The translations under genes were made by a program, and so were the position numbers. This document shows, in pieces, positions 48,008 through 58,944 of a stretch of 64,000 bases of DNA (position 1 is the first letter of the stretch; every line of letters begins with the position of its first letter). This DNA comes from Mannheimia pernigra (lineage in GTDB: Bacteria > Pseudomonadota > Gammaproteobacteria > Enterobacterales > Pasteurellaceae). Location of the stretch: assembly GCF_013377995.1 (NCBI RefSeq), contig NZ_CP055305.1, forward strand, positions 868,001 to 932,000, read 5' to 3'. The notes under the pieces are model-generated. The model was not told the origin of the DNA, searched no databases, and saw only the letters and a list, made by a program, of their open reading frames with translations.

Positions 48008-48928
48008 ATGAAAAAACTCACCGTTCTCGGTAGCATTAACGCTGATCACGTGATTTCCGTTCCCTACTTTGCTAAACCAGGGGAAACGCTCACGGGGCAT
48101 AGTTACCACATTGCTTACGGCGGTAAAGGGGCGAATCAAGCAGTGGCGGCAGCTCGGCTTGGGGCAAAAGTGTCTTTTATTGGCTGTATTGGCGATGATG
48201 ACATCGGTAAAGCAATGAAAACTGAGTTCGAGAAAGACGGTATTAATACTCGCCCGATCAAATCGATAGCAAATGAAATGACAGGTATTGCGATGATTCA
48301 AGTTGCGGAATCTGGTGAAAATAGCATTGTGATTTCAGCTGGAGCGAACGGTTATTTAGACGAAGCGGTTGTGGCTGAATTTGAATCGGAAATTGCACAA
48401 GCTGATTATTTATTAATGCAGTTAGAAACGCCTTTATTAGCTATTATTCAAGCTGCAAAAATCGCTAAAAACAGCAACACGCAAGTTGTGCTTAATCCTG
48501 CACCAGCCAGAGAATTACCTGATGAATTATTAAGCCTTTTAGATATGATTACCCCAAATGAAACAGAGGCGGAAATTTTAACGGGTATAAAAGTCGTTGA
48601 TGAAGCAAGTGCGAAACAAGCTGCTCAAATATTTCATCAAAAAGGCATTCAAAAAGTGCTGATTACACTGGGTTCAAAAGGCGTGTTCGTTAGCGAAAAT
48701 GGGCAAGGGGAAATCGTTGCGGGTTTTCGTGTAAATGCAGTAGATACTACCGCCGCAGGCGATACGTTTAACGGTGGATTGGTTACCGCAATGTTGGAAG
48801 ATAAGCCACTTGATGAGGCGATTCGTTTTGCACACGCAGCAGCAGCTATCAGTGTCACGCGAAAAGGTGCTCAGTCATCGATTCCAACTCGCCAAGAAAC
48901 CTTAGATTTTCTCAGCCAGCAACACTAA
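48008..48928 (+). CDS. rbsK: Ribokinase RbsK
   Basis: The 306-residue PfkB-family kinase has the sugar-binding [11 protein letters not shown] and [18 protein letters not shown] segments and the catalytic [18 protein letters not shown] with the active aspartate. It phosphorylates ribose at O5, giving ribose 5-phosphate. It is followed after 32 nt by rbsR; an uptake sequence lies in the gap. Confidence 0.96.
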   Translation: MKKLTVLGSINADHVISVPYFAKPGETLTGHSYHIAYGGKGANQAVAAARLGAKVSFIGCIGDDDIGKAMKTEFEKDGINTRPIKSIANEMTGIAMIQVAESGENSIVISAGANGYLDEAVVAEFESEIAQADYLLMQLETPLLAIIQAAKIAKNSNTQVVLNPAPARELPDELLSLLDMITPNETEAEILTGIKVVDEASAKQAAQIFHQKGIQKVLITLGSKGVFVSENGQGEIVAGFRVNAVDTTAAGDTFNGGLVTAMLEDKPLDEAIRFAHAAAAISVTRKGAQSSIPTRQETLDFLSQQH

Positions 48929-48960
48929 CAAGCGGTTGTTTTTTTAGGAAATTTTTGCAA

Positions 48961-49971
48961 ATGGCAACAATGAAAGATATTGCTCGGCTAGCGAAAGTTT
49001 CAACTTCGACGGTTTCTCACGTAATTAACAACAGCCGCTTTGTGAGTGAGGAAATTCGAGAAAAAGTTCAAACGATAGTAAAAGAGCTAAATTATATGCC
49101 CTCTGCATTGGCTCGTAGCTTAAAAGTTAATCAGACCAAAACGATAGGTATGTTAGTCACCACAACTAGCAACCCTTTCTTTGCGGAGGTGATGGCTGGC
49201 GTTGAGCGTTATTGCCAGCAACATCACTATAATTTGATTATTGCTACTACTAATGGAGATGCTGAGCGTTTACAGCACCATATACAAACGCTAATTCAAC
49301 GCAAAGTAGATGGCTTATTGCTAATGTGTGGTGATGCGAGATCAAATAATAGCGAACGGCTAAATATCCCGCTGCCACTTGTGGTGGTGGACTGGTGGTT
49401 TACTGAACTAAATGCCGATAAAATCTTTGAAAATTCTATATCTGGTGGCTATCTTGCAACAAAAACCTTGATTGAGGCTGGGCATGAAAAAATTGGCATT
49501 ATCACGGGTAATATCAAAAAATCCCTCGCCCAAAACCGTTTAGAGGGCTACAAAAAAGCCTTAATGGAAGCGGATATTCCGCTGAATCCAAATTGGATTA
49601 TTGGGGGGCATTTTGATTTTGCCAGTGGCATTGAGGCAATGAATCAATTACTTGATCAAGCAGAAAAACCGACCGCAGTTTTCGCTTGTAGTGATACGAT
49701 TGCTGTGGGAGCTTACCAAGCTATTTGGCAGCACGGTTTAAGCGTACCGCAAGATATTTCAATTATCGGCTACGATGATATTGAGCTGGCGAAATACCTT
49801 TCTCCACCATTGAGTACGATTAGTCAGCCTAAGGCGGAATTAGGGCAACTTGCGGTTGAAACGTTGTTAAAGCGGATCGGCTCACCATCTAGCGATTTTC
49901 AAACCATTATGTTAGAGCCTAAATTGGTGTTAAGAGACTCAATTCTTACTATAAATAAAAATACTGCATAA
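48961..49971 (+). CDS. rbsR: Ribose operon repressor RbsR (LacI family)
   Basis: I chose the ATG at 48961 (336 residues, [14 protein letters not shown]); a TTG two codons upstream is not needed. The LacI-type helix-turn-helix is [20 protein letters not shown] with hinge [10 protein letters not shown], followed by a periplasmic-binding-protein-like sensor domain ([41 protein letters not shown]). It should bind the palindrome at 44059 and be released by ribose. Its last codons form part of the terminator stem. Confidence 0.95.
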   Translation: MATMKDIARLAKVSTSTVSHVINNSRFVSEEIREKVQTIVKELNYMPSALARSLKVNQTKTIGMLVTTTSNPFFAEVMAGVERYCQQHHYNLIIATTNGDAERLQHHIQTLIQRKVDGLLLMCGDARSNNSERLNIPLPLVVVDWWFTELNADKIFENSISGGYLATKTLIEAGHEKIGIITGNIKKSLAQNRLEGYKKALMEADIPLNPNWIIGGHFDFASGIEAMNQLLDQAEKPTAVFACSDTIAVGAYQAIWQHGLSVPQDISIIGYDDIELAKYLSPPLSTISQPKAELGQLAVETLLKRIGSPSSDFQTIMLEPKLVLRDSILTINKNTA

Positions 49972-49992
49972 TTTATCTTATGCAGTATTTTT
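49957..49992. terminator. Bidirectional terminator between rbsR and narP
   Basis: ATACTGCATAA and TTATGCAGTAT form an 11-bp stem with a T-run on each strand (AAAA before, TTTTT after). It overlaps the rbsR stop and lies just downstream of the convergent narP stop. Confidence 0.9.
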
Positions 49993-50002
49993 ATCATCTA
50001 TT

Positions 50003-50632
50003 TTAGCCTTTCTGTTGCTCTAAATAGAGAACGGTTGCCGCTACACGAGAGTGAACATTCAGTTTACGTAATAAGTTGCGAATATGTACTTTTACTGTTT
50101 CTTCCGAAATAAAGAGTTGGGCTGCAATTTGTTTGTTTGACATACCTGTTGCTATCCATTGTAAAACATCAAGTTCACGGTCGGTTAAGCAACTAAGAGG
50201 ATCATTTTCTGGTTGGCGGTTTAATAAATGCTGACGAACAGTTTCGCTTAATACCACTTCGCCTGCGGTAGCTCTGCGGATATTATCTAGCAATTCTGGC
50301 GTATCGGTATCTTTTAATAAGTAGCCATCAACACCAGCGTCCATTAACGCAAATATGTCTGATTGCTCGTCAGAAACTGTTAGCACGATAATACGAGCAT
50401 CTACGCCTTGTGCTCTTAATGAGCGTAAGGTGTCTAATCCAGACATTCCTTTCATATTTAAATCTAAGATAATCACATCTGGCTCAAGCTGTAATGCCAG
50501 TTCAATGCCATCTGTGCCGTTGCTGGCTTCGCCTATTACTGTAAACTGATCGTCTAGTTCTAATAATTGACGCATACCTTGACGCATAAGTGGATGGTCG
50601 TCAATTAATAAAATATTCGTTGGAGTTGTCAT
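50003..50632 (-). CDS. narP: Nitrate/nitrite response regulator NarP
   Basis: I chose the ATG at 50632 with AGGAG upstream, giving 209 residues (MTTPTNILLIDDHPLMRQGM). The receiver domain has the phosphorylated Asp in VIILDLNMKGMSGLD, and LTVSDEQSD and LLKDTD positions. The LuxR-type output domain has LTDRELDVLQWIATGMSNKQIAAQLFISEETVKVHIRNLLRKL. This fits NarP, the single nitrate/nitrite regulator known in Pasteurellaceae; its sensor (NarQ) is not adjacent. NarL cannot be fully excluded by sequence alone. Confidence 0.88.
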   Translation of the reverse strand: MTTPTNILLIDDHPLMRQGMRQLLELDDQFTVIGEASNGTDGIELALQLEPDVIILDLNMKGMSGLDTLRSLRAQGVDARIIVLTVSDEQSDIFALMDAGVDGYLLKDTDTPELLDNIRRATAGEVVLSETVRQHLLNRQPENDPLSCLTDRELDVLQWIATGMSNKQIAAQLFISEETVKVHIRNLLRKLNVHSRVAATVLYLEQQKG

Positions 50633-50825
50633 TTCTTTCTCCTTTCTTTCCATAATCGGCTCATTCTGCAATTATTACTCTAAAATAGCAAGGTTATGAT
50701 TTTAAAAAAACGCTCTTTTTTGATCTTGGCTAAGTTTTAATTCATCAAGAAATTGCAAAACTTTGCAAGAAAAAGACCGCTTGTTCGGCTATAATGTGGC
50801 GATATTTTTATTTGAGTAACCAAAA

Positions 50826-52961
50826 ATGACAAATCAAACAACTTATTTTGCGACCGCTGCACGAGGTTTTGAAGAAATGCTCAAAACCGAGCTAGAGCAA
50901 ATTTGCAATGCGGAATGCAAAGTAGCTCAAGGCGGGGTGCATTTTACCACCAGTCTAAAAGGGGCTTATCAGGCATTGCTACATAGCCGCCTTGCCTCTC
51001 GTATTTTATTGCCGTTAATCAATACGAAAATTTTTAGCGATAGTGATTTATATGCCTCCATCGTTTCATTTAGTTGGGCAGATCTATTCGACCCTCGTGA
51101 TACTTTTTATATTGACTTTAATGGCACGAATCGAGAAATCCGCAATACCCAATTTGGTGCAATGCGTGTAAAAGATGGTATTGTGGATTATTTTGAGCGT
51201 AAGGGTTTTGCTCGCCCAACGGTGGATAAAGTTCACCCCGATGTACGGATTCACGTTTATTTGGATCGTGAGAATGTGGTGATCTCACTGGATCTCAGTG
51301 GCGATGCTTTACATATTCGTGGCTACCGTGAAGAGACGGGTAAAGCCCCCTTGCGTGAAACTTTGGCTGCTGCGATTGTGCTACGTTCGGGCTGGAAAAA
51401 AGATACGCCGTTAGTTGATCCAATGTGTGGTTCTGGCACGTTATTAATTGAAGCGGCACAAATGGCGGGGAATATTGCACCGCAACTTCACCGTAAACAT
51501 TGGGGCTTTAACGCGTGGAAAGGGCATAATTTAGCACTATGGCGTGAGGTTTTAGATGAGGCATTTTTGCAAAAAAATGATGAAATTCAACCGCTATTCT
51601 ATGGTTTTGATTTAGATCACCGTGTTCTTGTCAAAGCTAAACAAAACGCTAAAAATGCAGGGGTGGATCATTTAATTCACTGGCAAAAAGGTGATGTAGC
51701 GGCATTGAAAAATCCAATTCCAGATCAAATTGGCACCGTGATTTGTAACCCACCGTACGGCGAACGTTTAGGCACAACCCCTGCGTTAATTGCCCTCTAT
51801 TCGGTATTCGGGCAGCGTTTAAAACAGCAATTCGGCGGTTGGAATGCTTCGATTTTTAGTGGTGAGCCAGAGTTACTTAACTGCTTGCGTTTGCGTTCTG
51901 CGCGTCAATTTAAAGCGAAAAACGGACCTTTGGATTGCATTCAGAAAAATTATCTGATCAGTGAAAACACTCACAAGCGGTCAGATTTTGATGAAAATAT
52001 GCAATCTGAACAAAATGTGCAAGTTGCACCAGATTTTGCAAATCGCCTTACCAAAAACATCAAAAAAATCGAAAAATGGGCAAAGCAGCAGGGTATTGAT
52101 GCCTACCGTTTGTATGACGCAGATTTACCTGAATATAATTTAGCAGTAGATAGATATGGCGATCACATTGTGGTACAAGAGTATCAAGCCCCGAAAAATA
52201 TTGATGAGCAAAAGGCACGCCAACGCTTGCTTGATGCGGTTTCAGCAACGCTTTATGTAACCGGTGTGGAAACAAACAAATTGGTACTGAAAGTTCGCCA
52301 AAAACAAAAAGGCACAAACCAGTATGAAAAATTAGCGAACAAAGGCGACTATTTCTATGTAAATGAGTATGGTGCGAAACTGTGGGTGAACTTAACCGAT
52401 TATTTGGATACAGGCTTGTTCCTCGATCATCGATTCACTCGCAAAATGGTCGGCGAAATGGCAAAAGGAAAAACTTTCCTCAATCTATTTGCCTACACTG
52501 GCTCGGTAACGGTTCACGCAGCATTAAATGGAGCAATATCTACCACCACGGTAGATATGTCGAAAACCTATTTGAATTGGGCAGAACAGAATTTAGAGCT
52601 GAATAACCTGTCGCTTCGCCATAATCATTTATATCAAGCGGATTGTTTGCAATGGCTTGCACAATGTCGTGAGCGATTTGAGCTGATTTTCGTGGATCCG
52701 CCCACTTTTTCTAACTCAAAACGAATGGAAAACAGTTGGGACGTACAACGAGATCACATCAATCTGATGACGCAGCTCAAACGCATTTTAACCGCAGATG
52801 GTACTATCGTGTTCTCGAACAACAAACGTGGTTTCAAAATGGATTTTGACGGCTTGGCGGAATTAGGTTTAACGGCAGAAAACATTTCTTATAAAACCTT
52901 ACCGCTCGATTTTGAACGCAATCCGCAGATTCATAATTGTTGGATTGTGAAGCATTTATAA
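50826..52961 (+). CDS. rlmL: Bifunctional 23S rRNA methyltransferase RlmKL
   Basis: The 711-residue protein fuses two methyltransferases. The N-terminal half has a THUMP domain and the m2G2445 enzyme ([34 protein letters not shown]). The C-terminal half is the m7G2069 enzyme ([31 protein letters not shown]). The length matches E. coli RlmL (702). trmL starts 13 nt after the stop. A 20-residue low-similarity patch near 380-400, which contains an uptake sequence, separates the two halves. Confidence 0.96.
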   Translation: MTNQTTYFATAARGFEEMLKTELEQICNAECKVAQGGVHFTTSLKGAYQALLHSRLASRILLPLINTKIFSDSDLYASIVSFSWADLFDPRDTFYIDFNGTNREIRNTQFGAMRVKDGIVDYFERKGFARPTVDKVHPDVRIHVYLDRENVVISLDLSGDALHIRGYREETGKAPLRETLAAAIVLRSGWKKDTPLVDPMCGSGTLLIEAAQMAGNIAPQLHRKHWGFNAWKGHNLALWREVLDEAFLQKNDEIQPLFYGFDLDHRVLVKAKQNAKNAGVDHLIHWQKGDVAALKNPIPDQIGTVICNPPYGERLGTTPALIALYSVFGQRLKQQFGGWNASIFSGEPELLNCLRLRSARQFKAKNGPLDCIQKNYLISENTHKRSDFDENMQSEQNVQVAPDFANRLTKNIKKIEKWAKQQGIDAYRLYDADLPEYNLAVDRYGDHIVVQEYQAPKNIDEQKARQRLLDAVSATLYVTGVETNKLVLKVRQKQKGTNQYEKLANKGDYFYVNEYGAKLWVNLTDYLDTGLFLDHRFTRKMVGEMAKGKTFLNLFAYTGSVTVHAALNGAISTTTVDMSKTYLNWAEQNLELNNLSLRHNHLYQADCLQWLAQCRERFELIFVDPPTFSNSKRMENSWDVQRDHINLMTQLKRILTADGTIVFSNNKRGFKMDFDGLAELGLTAENISYKTLPLDFERNPQIHNCWIVKHL

Positions 52962-52974
52962 GACTGAATTTAAA

Positions 52975-53454
52975 ATGTTAGACATTGTTTTATACGAACC
53001 TGAAATCCCACAAAACAGCGGGAATATTATTCGCCTTTGTGCAAATTGTGGCTTTCGTTTACATATGATTGAGCCGTTCGGATTTGGCTGGGATGATAAA
53101 AAATTACGCCGTTCGGGCTTGGATTATCACGAATTTGTTGATATTCAAAAATATAAAAATTTTGAAGACTTTTTAGCACGGGCTAAGCCAAAACGCCTAT
53201 TTGCACTCACTACGCGTGGAGAGCAAAACCACAGCGATGTGAAATATGAATTGGGTGATTTCTTAATGTTCGGGCCAGAAAGCCGAGGCATTCCAAAACC
53301 GTTGCTAGCAGAAATGCCGATGTCACAAAAAATCCGCATTCCAATGTGTAAAGACAGTCGCAGTATGAATTTATCGAACTCAGTTGCGGTAGTGGTTTAT
53401 GAGGCGTGGCGACAATTTGGTTATCAGAATGCGGTGGCGGCACAGTCAATTTAA
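52975..53454 (+). CDS. trmL: tRNA (cytidine/uridine-34 2'-O) methyltransferase TrmL
   Basis: The 159-residue SPOUT enzyme starts [34 protein letters not shown] and has the knot motifs [18 protein letters not shown] and [27 protein letters not shown]. It methylates the wobble ribose of two tRNA-Leu isoacceptors. It is cotranscribed with rlmL and followed by a hairpin terminator. Confidence 0.95.
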   Translation: MLDIVLYEPEIPQNSGNIIRLCANCGFRLHMIEPFGFGWDDKKLRRSGLDYHEFVDIQKYKNFEDFLARAKPKRLFALTTRGEQNHSDVKYELGDFLMFGPESRGIPKPLLAEMPMSQKIRIPMCKDSRSMNLSNSVAVVVYEAWRQFGYQNAVAAQSI

Positions 53455-53461
53455 TTATGAC

Positions 53462-53505
53462 AAGCGGTTTAATTTTTGCAAAATTTTGTAGAAATTAAAC
53501 CGCTT
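53462..53505 (+). terminator. Terminator built from an inverted uptake-type pair after trmL
   Basis: AAGCGGTTTAATTT and AAATTAAACCGCTT form a perfect 14-bp stem beginning 8 nt after the trmL stop, followed by AAATTTTAT. Confidence 0.7.
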
Positions 53506-53513
53506 AAATTTTA

Positions 53514-53529
53514 TGTGATCTGGATCACA
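53514..53529 (+). promoter_or_regulatory. CRP site upstream of nagBA
   Basis: TGTGATCTGGATCACA matches the symmetrical CRP consensus TGTGA-N6-TCACA perfectly. It lies about 87 nt before the nagB start, consistent with activation of amino-sugar catabolism by cAMP-CRP. Confidence 0.85.
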
Positions 53530-53615
53530 AAAAACAGATAAAAAATAGAATTTGAAGCGATATTTCATTAAAATGATAAAAAATGAAGTGTTAATTTAAA
53601 AATCAAGGAGATACT

Positions 53616-54410
53616 ATGCGTTTAATACCACTAGAAACGGATCGTGATGTCAGCGTTTGGGCTGCTCGTTATATTGTTGATCGTATAAATGCTTTTAAAC
53701 CAACTAAAGAGAAACCTTTCGTACTTGGCTTACCAACGGGTGGTACACCTGAAAAAACGTATAAAGAGTTAATTAAACTTTACCAAGCAGGTGAAGTGAG
53801 TTTCAAAAATGTGGTTACTTTTAATATGGATGAATATGTTGGCTTACCGAAAGAGCATCCTGAAAGCTATCACAGTTTTATGTTTAAGCATTTCTTCGAT
53901 CACGTGGATATCCCACTTGAAAATATCAATATCCTCAACGGTATGGCTGAAGATGTGAATGCAGAATGTGAGCGTTATGAAGAAAAAATCCGTTCTTACG
54001 GTAAAATTCATCTCTTTATGGGCGGAGTCGGAGTAGATGGTCATATTGCATTTAATGAGCCTGCATCATCACTTTCTTCTCGTACTCGTATCAAAACATT
54101 AACGGAAGATACTCGTATTGCCAACTCTCGCTTTTTTGATAATGATGTAAGCCAAGTGCCAAAATTTGCTTTAACAGTGGGTGTAGGCACATTGCTTGAT
54201 GCAGAAGAAGTCATGATTTTAGTTACAGGTCATCACAAAGCGTTAGCATTGCAGGCTTGTGTGGAAGGTGCGGTAAATCATCTTTGGACTATTAGCTGCT
54301 TACAGTTACATCGTCGTGGTATTGTGGTGTGTGATGAGCCAGCAACCCAAGAGCTGAAAGTAAAAACAGTTAAATATTTCAAAGAGTTAGAGAAAAATGT
54401 AGTGCGTTAA
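53616..54410 (+). CDS. nagB: Glucosamine-6-phosphate deaminase NagB
   Basis: The 264-residue protein has the phosphate-binding [15 protein letters not shown], catalytic [20 protein letters not shown], and [20 protein letters not shown]. It converts glucosamine 6-phosphate to fructose 6-phosphate and ammonia. It is close to the length of the E. coli enzyme (266). A CAAGGAGA ribosome site precedes the ATG. nagA follows, after an inverted pair of uptake sequences. Confidence 0.96.
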   Translation: MRLIPLETDRDVSVWAARYIVDRINAFKPTKEKPFVLGLPTGGTPEKTYKELIKLYQAGEVSFKNVVTFNMDEYVGLPKEHPESYHSFMFKHFFDHVDIPLENINILNGMAEDVNAECERYEEKIRSYGKIHLFMGGVGVDGHIAFNEPASSLSSRTRIKTLTEDTRIANSRFFDNDVSQVPKFALTVGVGTLLDAEEVMILVTGHHKALALQACVEGAVNHLWTISCLQLHRRGIVVCDEPATQELKVKTVKYFKELEKNVVR

Positions 54411-54418
54411 TTATTTTT

Positions 54419-54464
54419 ACAAGCGGTTGTTTTTGCAAAAAATTTTGCGAAAATAACCGCTTGT
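54419..54464. repeat. Inverted pair of uptake sequences between nagB and nagA
   Basis: ACAAGCGGTT at 54419 and AACCGCTTGT at 54455 are exact inverse complements, separated by TTTGCAAAAAATTTTGCG, itself nearly palindromic. As an intra-operon hairpin it may reduce nagA relative to nagB. Confidence 0.75.
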
Positions 54465-54487
54465 TATCATTTAAAGGAATACAAAAT

Positions 54488-55630
54488 ATGAATCATTATG
54501 CCTTAACAAATTGTGTGATTTACACTGGCGAACAGGTATTGTATCAACACGCTCTGGTGGTAAAAGACGATAAAATTGAAGCGATTACTCTTGAGGCTGA
54601 TTTGCCCCAATATTTAGAAAAAATTGATTTAGGTGGCGTAAATTTATCGGCAGGTTTTATTGATTTGCAACTCAATGGCTGTGGTGGTGTGATGTTTAAT
54701 GAGGAGATTACTATTCTTACTCTTGAAATTATGCAGGAGACCAATTTGCGTTCAGGTACAACCAGCTACTTGCCCACTTTTATTACTTCACCTGATGAAG
54801 GTATGAAGCAAGCGGTGGTTATTATGAGAGAGTATTTATCCAAACATAAAAACCAGGCGTTAGGCTTACACTTTGAGGGACCTTATCTAAGTGTAGAGAA
54901 GAAAGGGGTCCACCGTCCAGAATTTATTCGTGATATCAGCCCTGAAATGCTCGATTTTCTTTGTGCCAATGGTGATGTGATTACCAAAATTACGATTGCG
55001 GCGGAAAACCCAGCGGCTGATTATATCAAACGCTTTAATGAGGCAGGTATTATCGTTTCACTTGGGCATTCAAACGCTACTTATGCTAAAGCCAAAGAGC
55101 GTATTGCTGAGGGAGCTGCTTTTGCTACACACTTGCATAATGCGATGTCGCCAGTTAGCTCTGGGCGTGAAGGTGGTGTTGTAGGTGCAGTGCTTGATAG
55201 CGATATTTATGCAGGCATTATTTGCGATGGTTTACACGTTGAATGGGGCAATATTCGCATTGCGAAAAAAGCAAAAGGCGATAAATTATTAATTGTGAGC
55301 GATGCGGTGGCAGCAGCAGGGAGCAATATTGACTCATTCATCTTTATCGGTAAAAAAATAACGGTAAAAGATGGAAAATGCTACGACGAATTTGGGGCTT
55401 TAGGCGGTGCAGCCATTACCATGATTGAGTCAATCCGTAATGTTGTTCAACATTGTAACATCAGTCTTAATGAAGCCATTCGAATGAGTACACTTTATCC
55501 AGCAAGAGCGATTGGCGTTGAAGATACACTTGGCTCATTGAGTGTAGGTAAGATCGCTAATTTAGCTATTTTTGATAATCAGTTCAGTGTGAAAGGTACT
55601 GCCGTAAATGGCAAGTTACATTGGAATTAA
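54488..55630 (+). CDS. nagA: N-acetylglucosamine-6-phosphate deacetylase NagA
   Basis: I chose the ATG at 54488 with AAAGGA upstream, giving 380 residues starting MNHYALTNCVIYTGEQVL; the open frame extends further upstream into the uptake pair, which is unlikely to be coding. Metal-site and catalytic segments are LHFEGPYLS, GHSNATYA, THLHNAM and SDAVAAAGSN. It deacetylates GlcNAc-6-P, providing the NagB substrate. Confidence 0.95.
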   Translation: MNHYALTNCVIYTGEQVLYQHALVVKDDKIEAITLEADLPQYLEKIDLGGVNLSAGFIDLQLNGCGGVMFNEEITILTLEIMQETNLRSGTTSYLPTFITSPDEGMKQAVVIMREYLSKHKNQALGLHFEGPYLSVEKKGVHRPEFIRDISPEMLDFLCANGDVITKITIAAENPAADYIKRFNEAGIIVSLGHSNATYAKAKERIAEGAAFATHLHNAMSPVSSGREGGVVGAVLDSDIYAGIICDGLHVEWGNIRIAKKAKGDKLLIVSDAVAAAGSNIDSFIFIGKKITVKDGKCYDEFGALGGAAITMIESIRNVVQHCNISLNEAIRMSTLYPARAIGVEDTLGSLSVGKIANLAIFDNQFSVKGTAVNGKLHWN

Positions 55631-55790
55631 TGTTAAGTGCTAATAAAATTAGTGGAACTTTTACAAAAAATTGAACAAATTCGACCGCTTGTATAATTAA
55701 CGGATCTTTAAGCTATAAACTTTAATCATAATAGCATATAATCAAAAGGCAGATGTAGTATCTGCCTTTATCTTTATCAGGGAGAACCAA

Positions 55791-56114
55791 ATGCAATTTA
55801 AAGATTACTTAGCGACTTTTCCGACCATCGATCATCTTTCAGGCTTAGATGTTATTAATAGTGGTGAGGTGATGCAACATATTCCAGCCATTGAAGGAAA
55901 ACTAGGCTCACTAAGACTCTATTACGCACTTTACGAAAAATTTGAAGGAAAGTTAGATGTGAATGCAGCACAGCAAGGTCTTGAATGGTTTGCAGAGCAT
56001 ACTGAAGAGGCGAGAACCCATATAGGCAAACATCCAAATATTGATTTATTATTCAAGGTTATTGATAACGATTTACAGCTGGTTTTAGAGCCAGTTGTAG
56101 AACAAAAAATTTAA
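55791..56114 (+). CDS. DUF2322-family protein, function unknown
   Basis: The 107-residue protein begins MQFKDYLATFPTIDHLSGLDV and has the family segments GKLGSLRLYYALYEKF and GLEWFAEHTEEARTHIGKHPNIDLLFKV. Members are short cytoplasmic proteins found in several beta- and gamma-proteobacteria; no activity is known. An AGGGAG ribosome site precedes the ATG. It is a single gene, convergent with tal. Confidence 0.8.
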   Translation: MQFKDYLATFPTIDHLSGLDVINSGEVMQHIPAIEGKLGSLRLYYALYEKFEGKLDVNAAQQGLEWFAEHTEEARTHIGKHPNIDLLFKVIDNDLQLVLEPVVEQKI

Positions 56115-56116
56115 TT

Positions 56117-56163
56117 AAATATAAACCCCGCTTTAACATTTATTTAAAGCGGGGTTTATATTT
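56117..56163. terminator. Bidirectional terminator between the DUF2322 gene and tal
   Basis: A perfect 20-bp stem (AAATATAAACCCCGCTTTAA and its complement) with a 7-nt loop lies between the two convergent stop codons. A/T tracts flank the GC core on both sides. Confidence 0.93.
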
Positions 56164-56168
56164 ACATA

Positions 56169-57116
56169 TTACAGTTTTTCAGCAAGCATTGCTTCTAACT
56201 TCTCTTGGTCAATCGCAAATTTACGAATGCCTTCAGCTAATTTTTCCACTGCCATTGGGTCTTGGTTATGCTCCCAGTAGAATTCTGCTTCTGTCATTTT
56301 TTCTGGACGAGGCTTGATTTCACCTTTGTAATCTAGCTTGCAAACTAATTTTTCATCGCTCTCTTGTAGCTCTTTTAATAACGGTGGTGAGATGGTTAAA
56401 CGGTCGCAACCAGCTAACTCAATGATCTCTCCTACATTACGGAAACTTGCACCCATTACAATAGTGTCATAACCGTGTTGTTTGTAGTAATTGTAGATAT
56501 TGGTTACTGAAATTACACCTGGATCTTCAGCTGGAGCATACTCTTTACTTTCGTGAGCTTTGTACCAGTCTAAAATACGACCAACAAATGGAGAGATTAA
56601 GTAAACCCCTGCTTCTGCACACGCACGAGCTTGAGCTTGAGAGAATAATAACGTTAAGTTACAGTTAATGCCTTCTTTTTCTAACTGTTCTGCTGCCTTT
56701 ATACCTTGCCAAGTAGAGGCAATTTTAATTAAAATGCGATCATTACTGATGCCTGCATCGTTATATAATCCAATTAATTTACGTGCTTTAGCGATGGTTT
56801 TTTCAGTATCATAAGAAAAACGAGCATCTACCTCTGTAGAAATACGTCCAGGTACAAGTTTTAAGATTTCTAAACCAATATTTACCGCTAATTTATCTTC
56901 AGCATCAACTAACTGTTGATCTTTATCGCTACTTTGTGCTTTTGCGTAATTAATCGCTTCTTCAATTAATGGAGCATATTGCGGTAATGCCGATGCACTT
57001 AAAATTAAAGACGGATTTGTTGTTGCATCTTTTGGCTTATAAAGTTTGATTGCTTCAATATCACCAGTGTCAGCAACGATAACGGTCATTTTGCTTAAGG
57101 TGTCAAGTTGGCTCAT
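56169..57116 (-). CDS. talB: Transaldolase
   Basis: The 315-residue protein starts [37 protein letters not shown]. The Schiff-base Lys lies in [20 protein letters not shown], followed by [18 protein letters not shown], a subfamily-1 transaldolase pattern. It links the pentose phosphate pathway to glycolysis, which suits the nearby ribose genes functionally though not by operon. Its length matches E. coli TalB (317). Confidence 0.95.
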   Translation of the reverse strand: MSQLDTLSKMTVIVADTGDIEAIKLYKPKDATTNPSLILSASALPQYAPLIEEAINYAKAQSSDKDQQLVDAEDKLAVNIGLEILKLVPGRISTEVDARFSYDTEKTIAKARKLIGLYNDAGISNDRILIKIASTWQGIKAAEQLEKEGINCNLTLLFSQAQARACAEAGVYLISPFVGRILDWYKAHESKEYAPAEDPGVISVTNIYNYYKQHGYDTIVMGASFRNVGEIIELAGCDRLTISPPLLKELQESDEKLVCKLDYKGEIKPRPEKMTEAEFYWEHNQDPMAVEKLAEGIRKFAIDQEKLEAMLAEKL

Positions 57117-57233
57117 AGTCTGATTCCTTTTTTGATTGTGAAATAAATAGTAGTAAAAGTTACTATAATAATAACATAAGGGAAATAGAGTTTTAGTATT
57201 TTTTTATTCAAAACTACTTTTTCTAAAAAAGTA

Positions 57234-57259
57234 TAAAAAATAAGAGGCAATAGCCCCTT
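57234..57259 (-). terminator. Terminator after pdxT
   Basis: On the minus strand AAGGGGC, a short TATT loop and GCCTCTT (one G-U) lead into TATTTTTT, just past the pdxT stop. Confidence 0.7.
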
Positions 57260-57264
57260 TTCTT

Positions 57265-57837
57265 TTACTTATTTTTTCGGCACATTTCCACAAAATAGCG
57301 GTGAAAACTTAAATCATTATTCACTTCGGGATGGAAGGAAATACCTATCTGATTTTGGTATTTTACTCCGACAATCTTACCGCTTATCTTGGCTAAAATT
57401 TCCACATCTTTTCCAGTACTTTCTATATAAGGCGCACGAATGAATGTGAGCGGAATTTTACCGAGATATTTAACTTCTTCTTCTACTAAAAACGAGCCTA
57501 ATTGCCTTCCGTAAGCATTACGTTTCACTGTTACAGGCAAAGTAGCCAAATGTTTTTTATCGTCGTTTACCAAATTTTCCGCAAGCAAAATTAAACCCGC
57601 ACAAGTTCCAAGCGTTGGCAAGCCATTTAAAATTTTTTGACGAAGCGGCTCAAGCAAGCCTAATTCACGTAATAATTTACCTTGAACAGTCGATTCGCCA
57701 CCAGGTAAAATCAGACCATCAAAATCTTGGTTTAAATCAGCAAGTTGACGAATTTCCATACTTTCTACCCCTAGTTGCTGGAGTTTATCAGTATGCTCGC
57801 TAAATGCACCTTGCAGAGCAAGAATAGCAATTTTCAT
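57265..57837 (-). CDS. pdxT: Pyridoxal 5'-phosphate synthase glutaminase subunit PdxT
   Basis: The 190-residue class I glutaminase has ALQGAFSEHTDKLQQLGVES at the start, LPGGESTVQGKLLRE, the nucleophile Cys in GTCAGLILLA and the His/Glu pair in SFHPEVNND. It passes ammonia to PdxS. Its ATG overlaps the pdxS stop by one base, so the two subunits are coupled. Confidence 0.96.
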   Translation of the reverse strand: MKIAILALQGAFSEHTDKLQQLGVESMEIRQLADLNQDFDGLILPGGESTVQGKLLRELGLLEPLRQKILNGLPTLGTCAGLILLAENLVNDDKKHLATLPVTVKRNAYGRQLGSFLVEEEVKYLGKIPLTFIRAPYIESTGKDVEILAKISGKIVGVKYQNQIGISFHPEVNNDLSFHRYFVEMCRKNK

Positions 57838-58709
57838 TAGACACCTCTTGCTGCCATTAGCAATTCAATCTCTTGCTCATTAATTCCTACCATTGCTTCA
57901 CCTAAATCTTCAGAAAGCTCCGCAAGTAATTTAGGATCGTTGTAGTTGGTAACAGCTTGTACAATAGCTCGTGCTCGTTTAGCAGGATCGCCTGACTTGA
58001 AAATACCTGAGCCAACGAAGACTCCTTCTGCACCTAACTGCATCATCAATGCAGCATCGGCAGGGGTTGCAACACCTCCAGCAGCAAAGGTGACAACAGG
58101 CAATTTTTGGTACTGATGTACATATTGTACTAAATCAAATGGTACTTGGAGCTCTTTAGCTACGTGATAAAGTTCATCTGTGGTATGTGAAACCAAGCGG
58201 GCAATTTCTTGTTTCATTTTGCGAAGATGATGTACTGCTTGCACCACATTGCCTGTTCCTGGCTCGCCCTTACTACGGATCATAGCAGCGCCTTCATTAA
58301 TACGACGTAGGGCTTCGCCTAAATTTTTTGCACCACATACAAATGGCACTTCAAATTTACGCTTGTTAATGTGGAAGGTATCATCTGCAGGAGAAAGCAC
58401 CTCACTTTCGTCAATATAGTCAATTTCGATCGCTTGCAGGATTTGTGCTTCTGTAACGTGTCCAATACGTACTTTCGCCATTACAGGAATGGATACCGCT
58501 GCTTGGATACTCTTTATCATCTTGGGATCACTCATACGAGAAACGCCACCAGCTGCACGAATATCTGCAGGAATTCTCTCTAGTGCCATTACTGCACAAG
58601 CTCCAGCTTCTTCCGCAATGCAGGCTTGCTCAGGGGTAGTTACATCCATAATTACACCGCCTTTTAACATTTGAGCAAGTTGTCTGTTTAAATCATAGCG
58701 ATTAGTCAT
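57837..58709 (-). CDS. pdxS: Pyridoxal 5'-phosphate synthase lyase subunit PdxS
   Basis: The 290-residue TIM-barrel enzyme starts [27 protein letters not shown] and has the catalytic Lys in [16 protein letters not shown], plus [16 protein letters not shown] and [17 protein letters not shown]. With PdxT it makes pyridoxal 5'-phosphate from ribose 5-phosphate, glyceraldehyde 3-phosphate and glutamine. It is divergent from the MocR-type regulator pdxR. Confidence 0.97.
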   Translation of the reverse strand: MTNRYDLNRQLAQMLKGGVIMDVTTPEQACIAEEAGACAVMALERIPADIRAAGGVSRMSDPKMIKSIQAAVSIPVMAKVRIGHVTEAQILQAIEIDYIDESEVLSPADDTFHINKRKFEVPFVCGAKNLGEALRRINEGAAMIRSKGEPGTGNVVQAVHHLRKMKQEIARLVSHTTDELYHVAKELQVPFDLVQYVHQYQKLPVVTFAAGGVATPADAALMMQLGAEGVFVGSGIFKSGDPAKRARAIVQAVTNYNDPKLLAELSEDLGEAMVGINEQEIELLMAARGV

Positions 58710-58849
58710 TGTACTTTTTCCTTCTAATTGTTGAATAATTGAACAAGATTGCTGAATTTTTTCGTAGTTTCGATTAGCTCGGCATTAAGTTTATTTTTAT
58801 ATTCGCTGGATGCGAGTGTTCAATAAAAATACATCTACCAATTTAAATA

Positions 58850-58868
58850 CACTCAGCCAATTTGAGTG
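58850..58868. promoter_or_regulatory. Candidate operator in the pdxS-pdxR divergent promoter region
   Basis: CACTCA and TGAGTG form an inverted repeat across a 7-nt spacer in the 235-nt region between the divergent pdxS and pdxR genes. PdxR proteins bind repeated sites in such regions. The short arms make this tentative. Confidence 0.35.
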
Positions 58869-58944
58869 AGGAAACAGTATGTATTGTAATTTAATCTGAA
58901 CTGTTTAGAATGACCATTTTATGTTTTTCTTATCATGTCAGATT

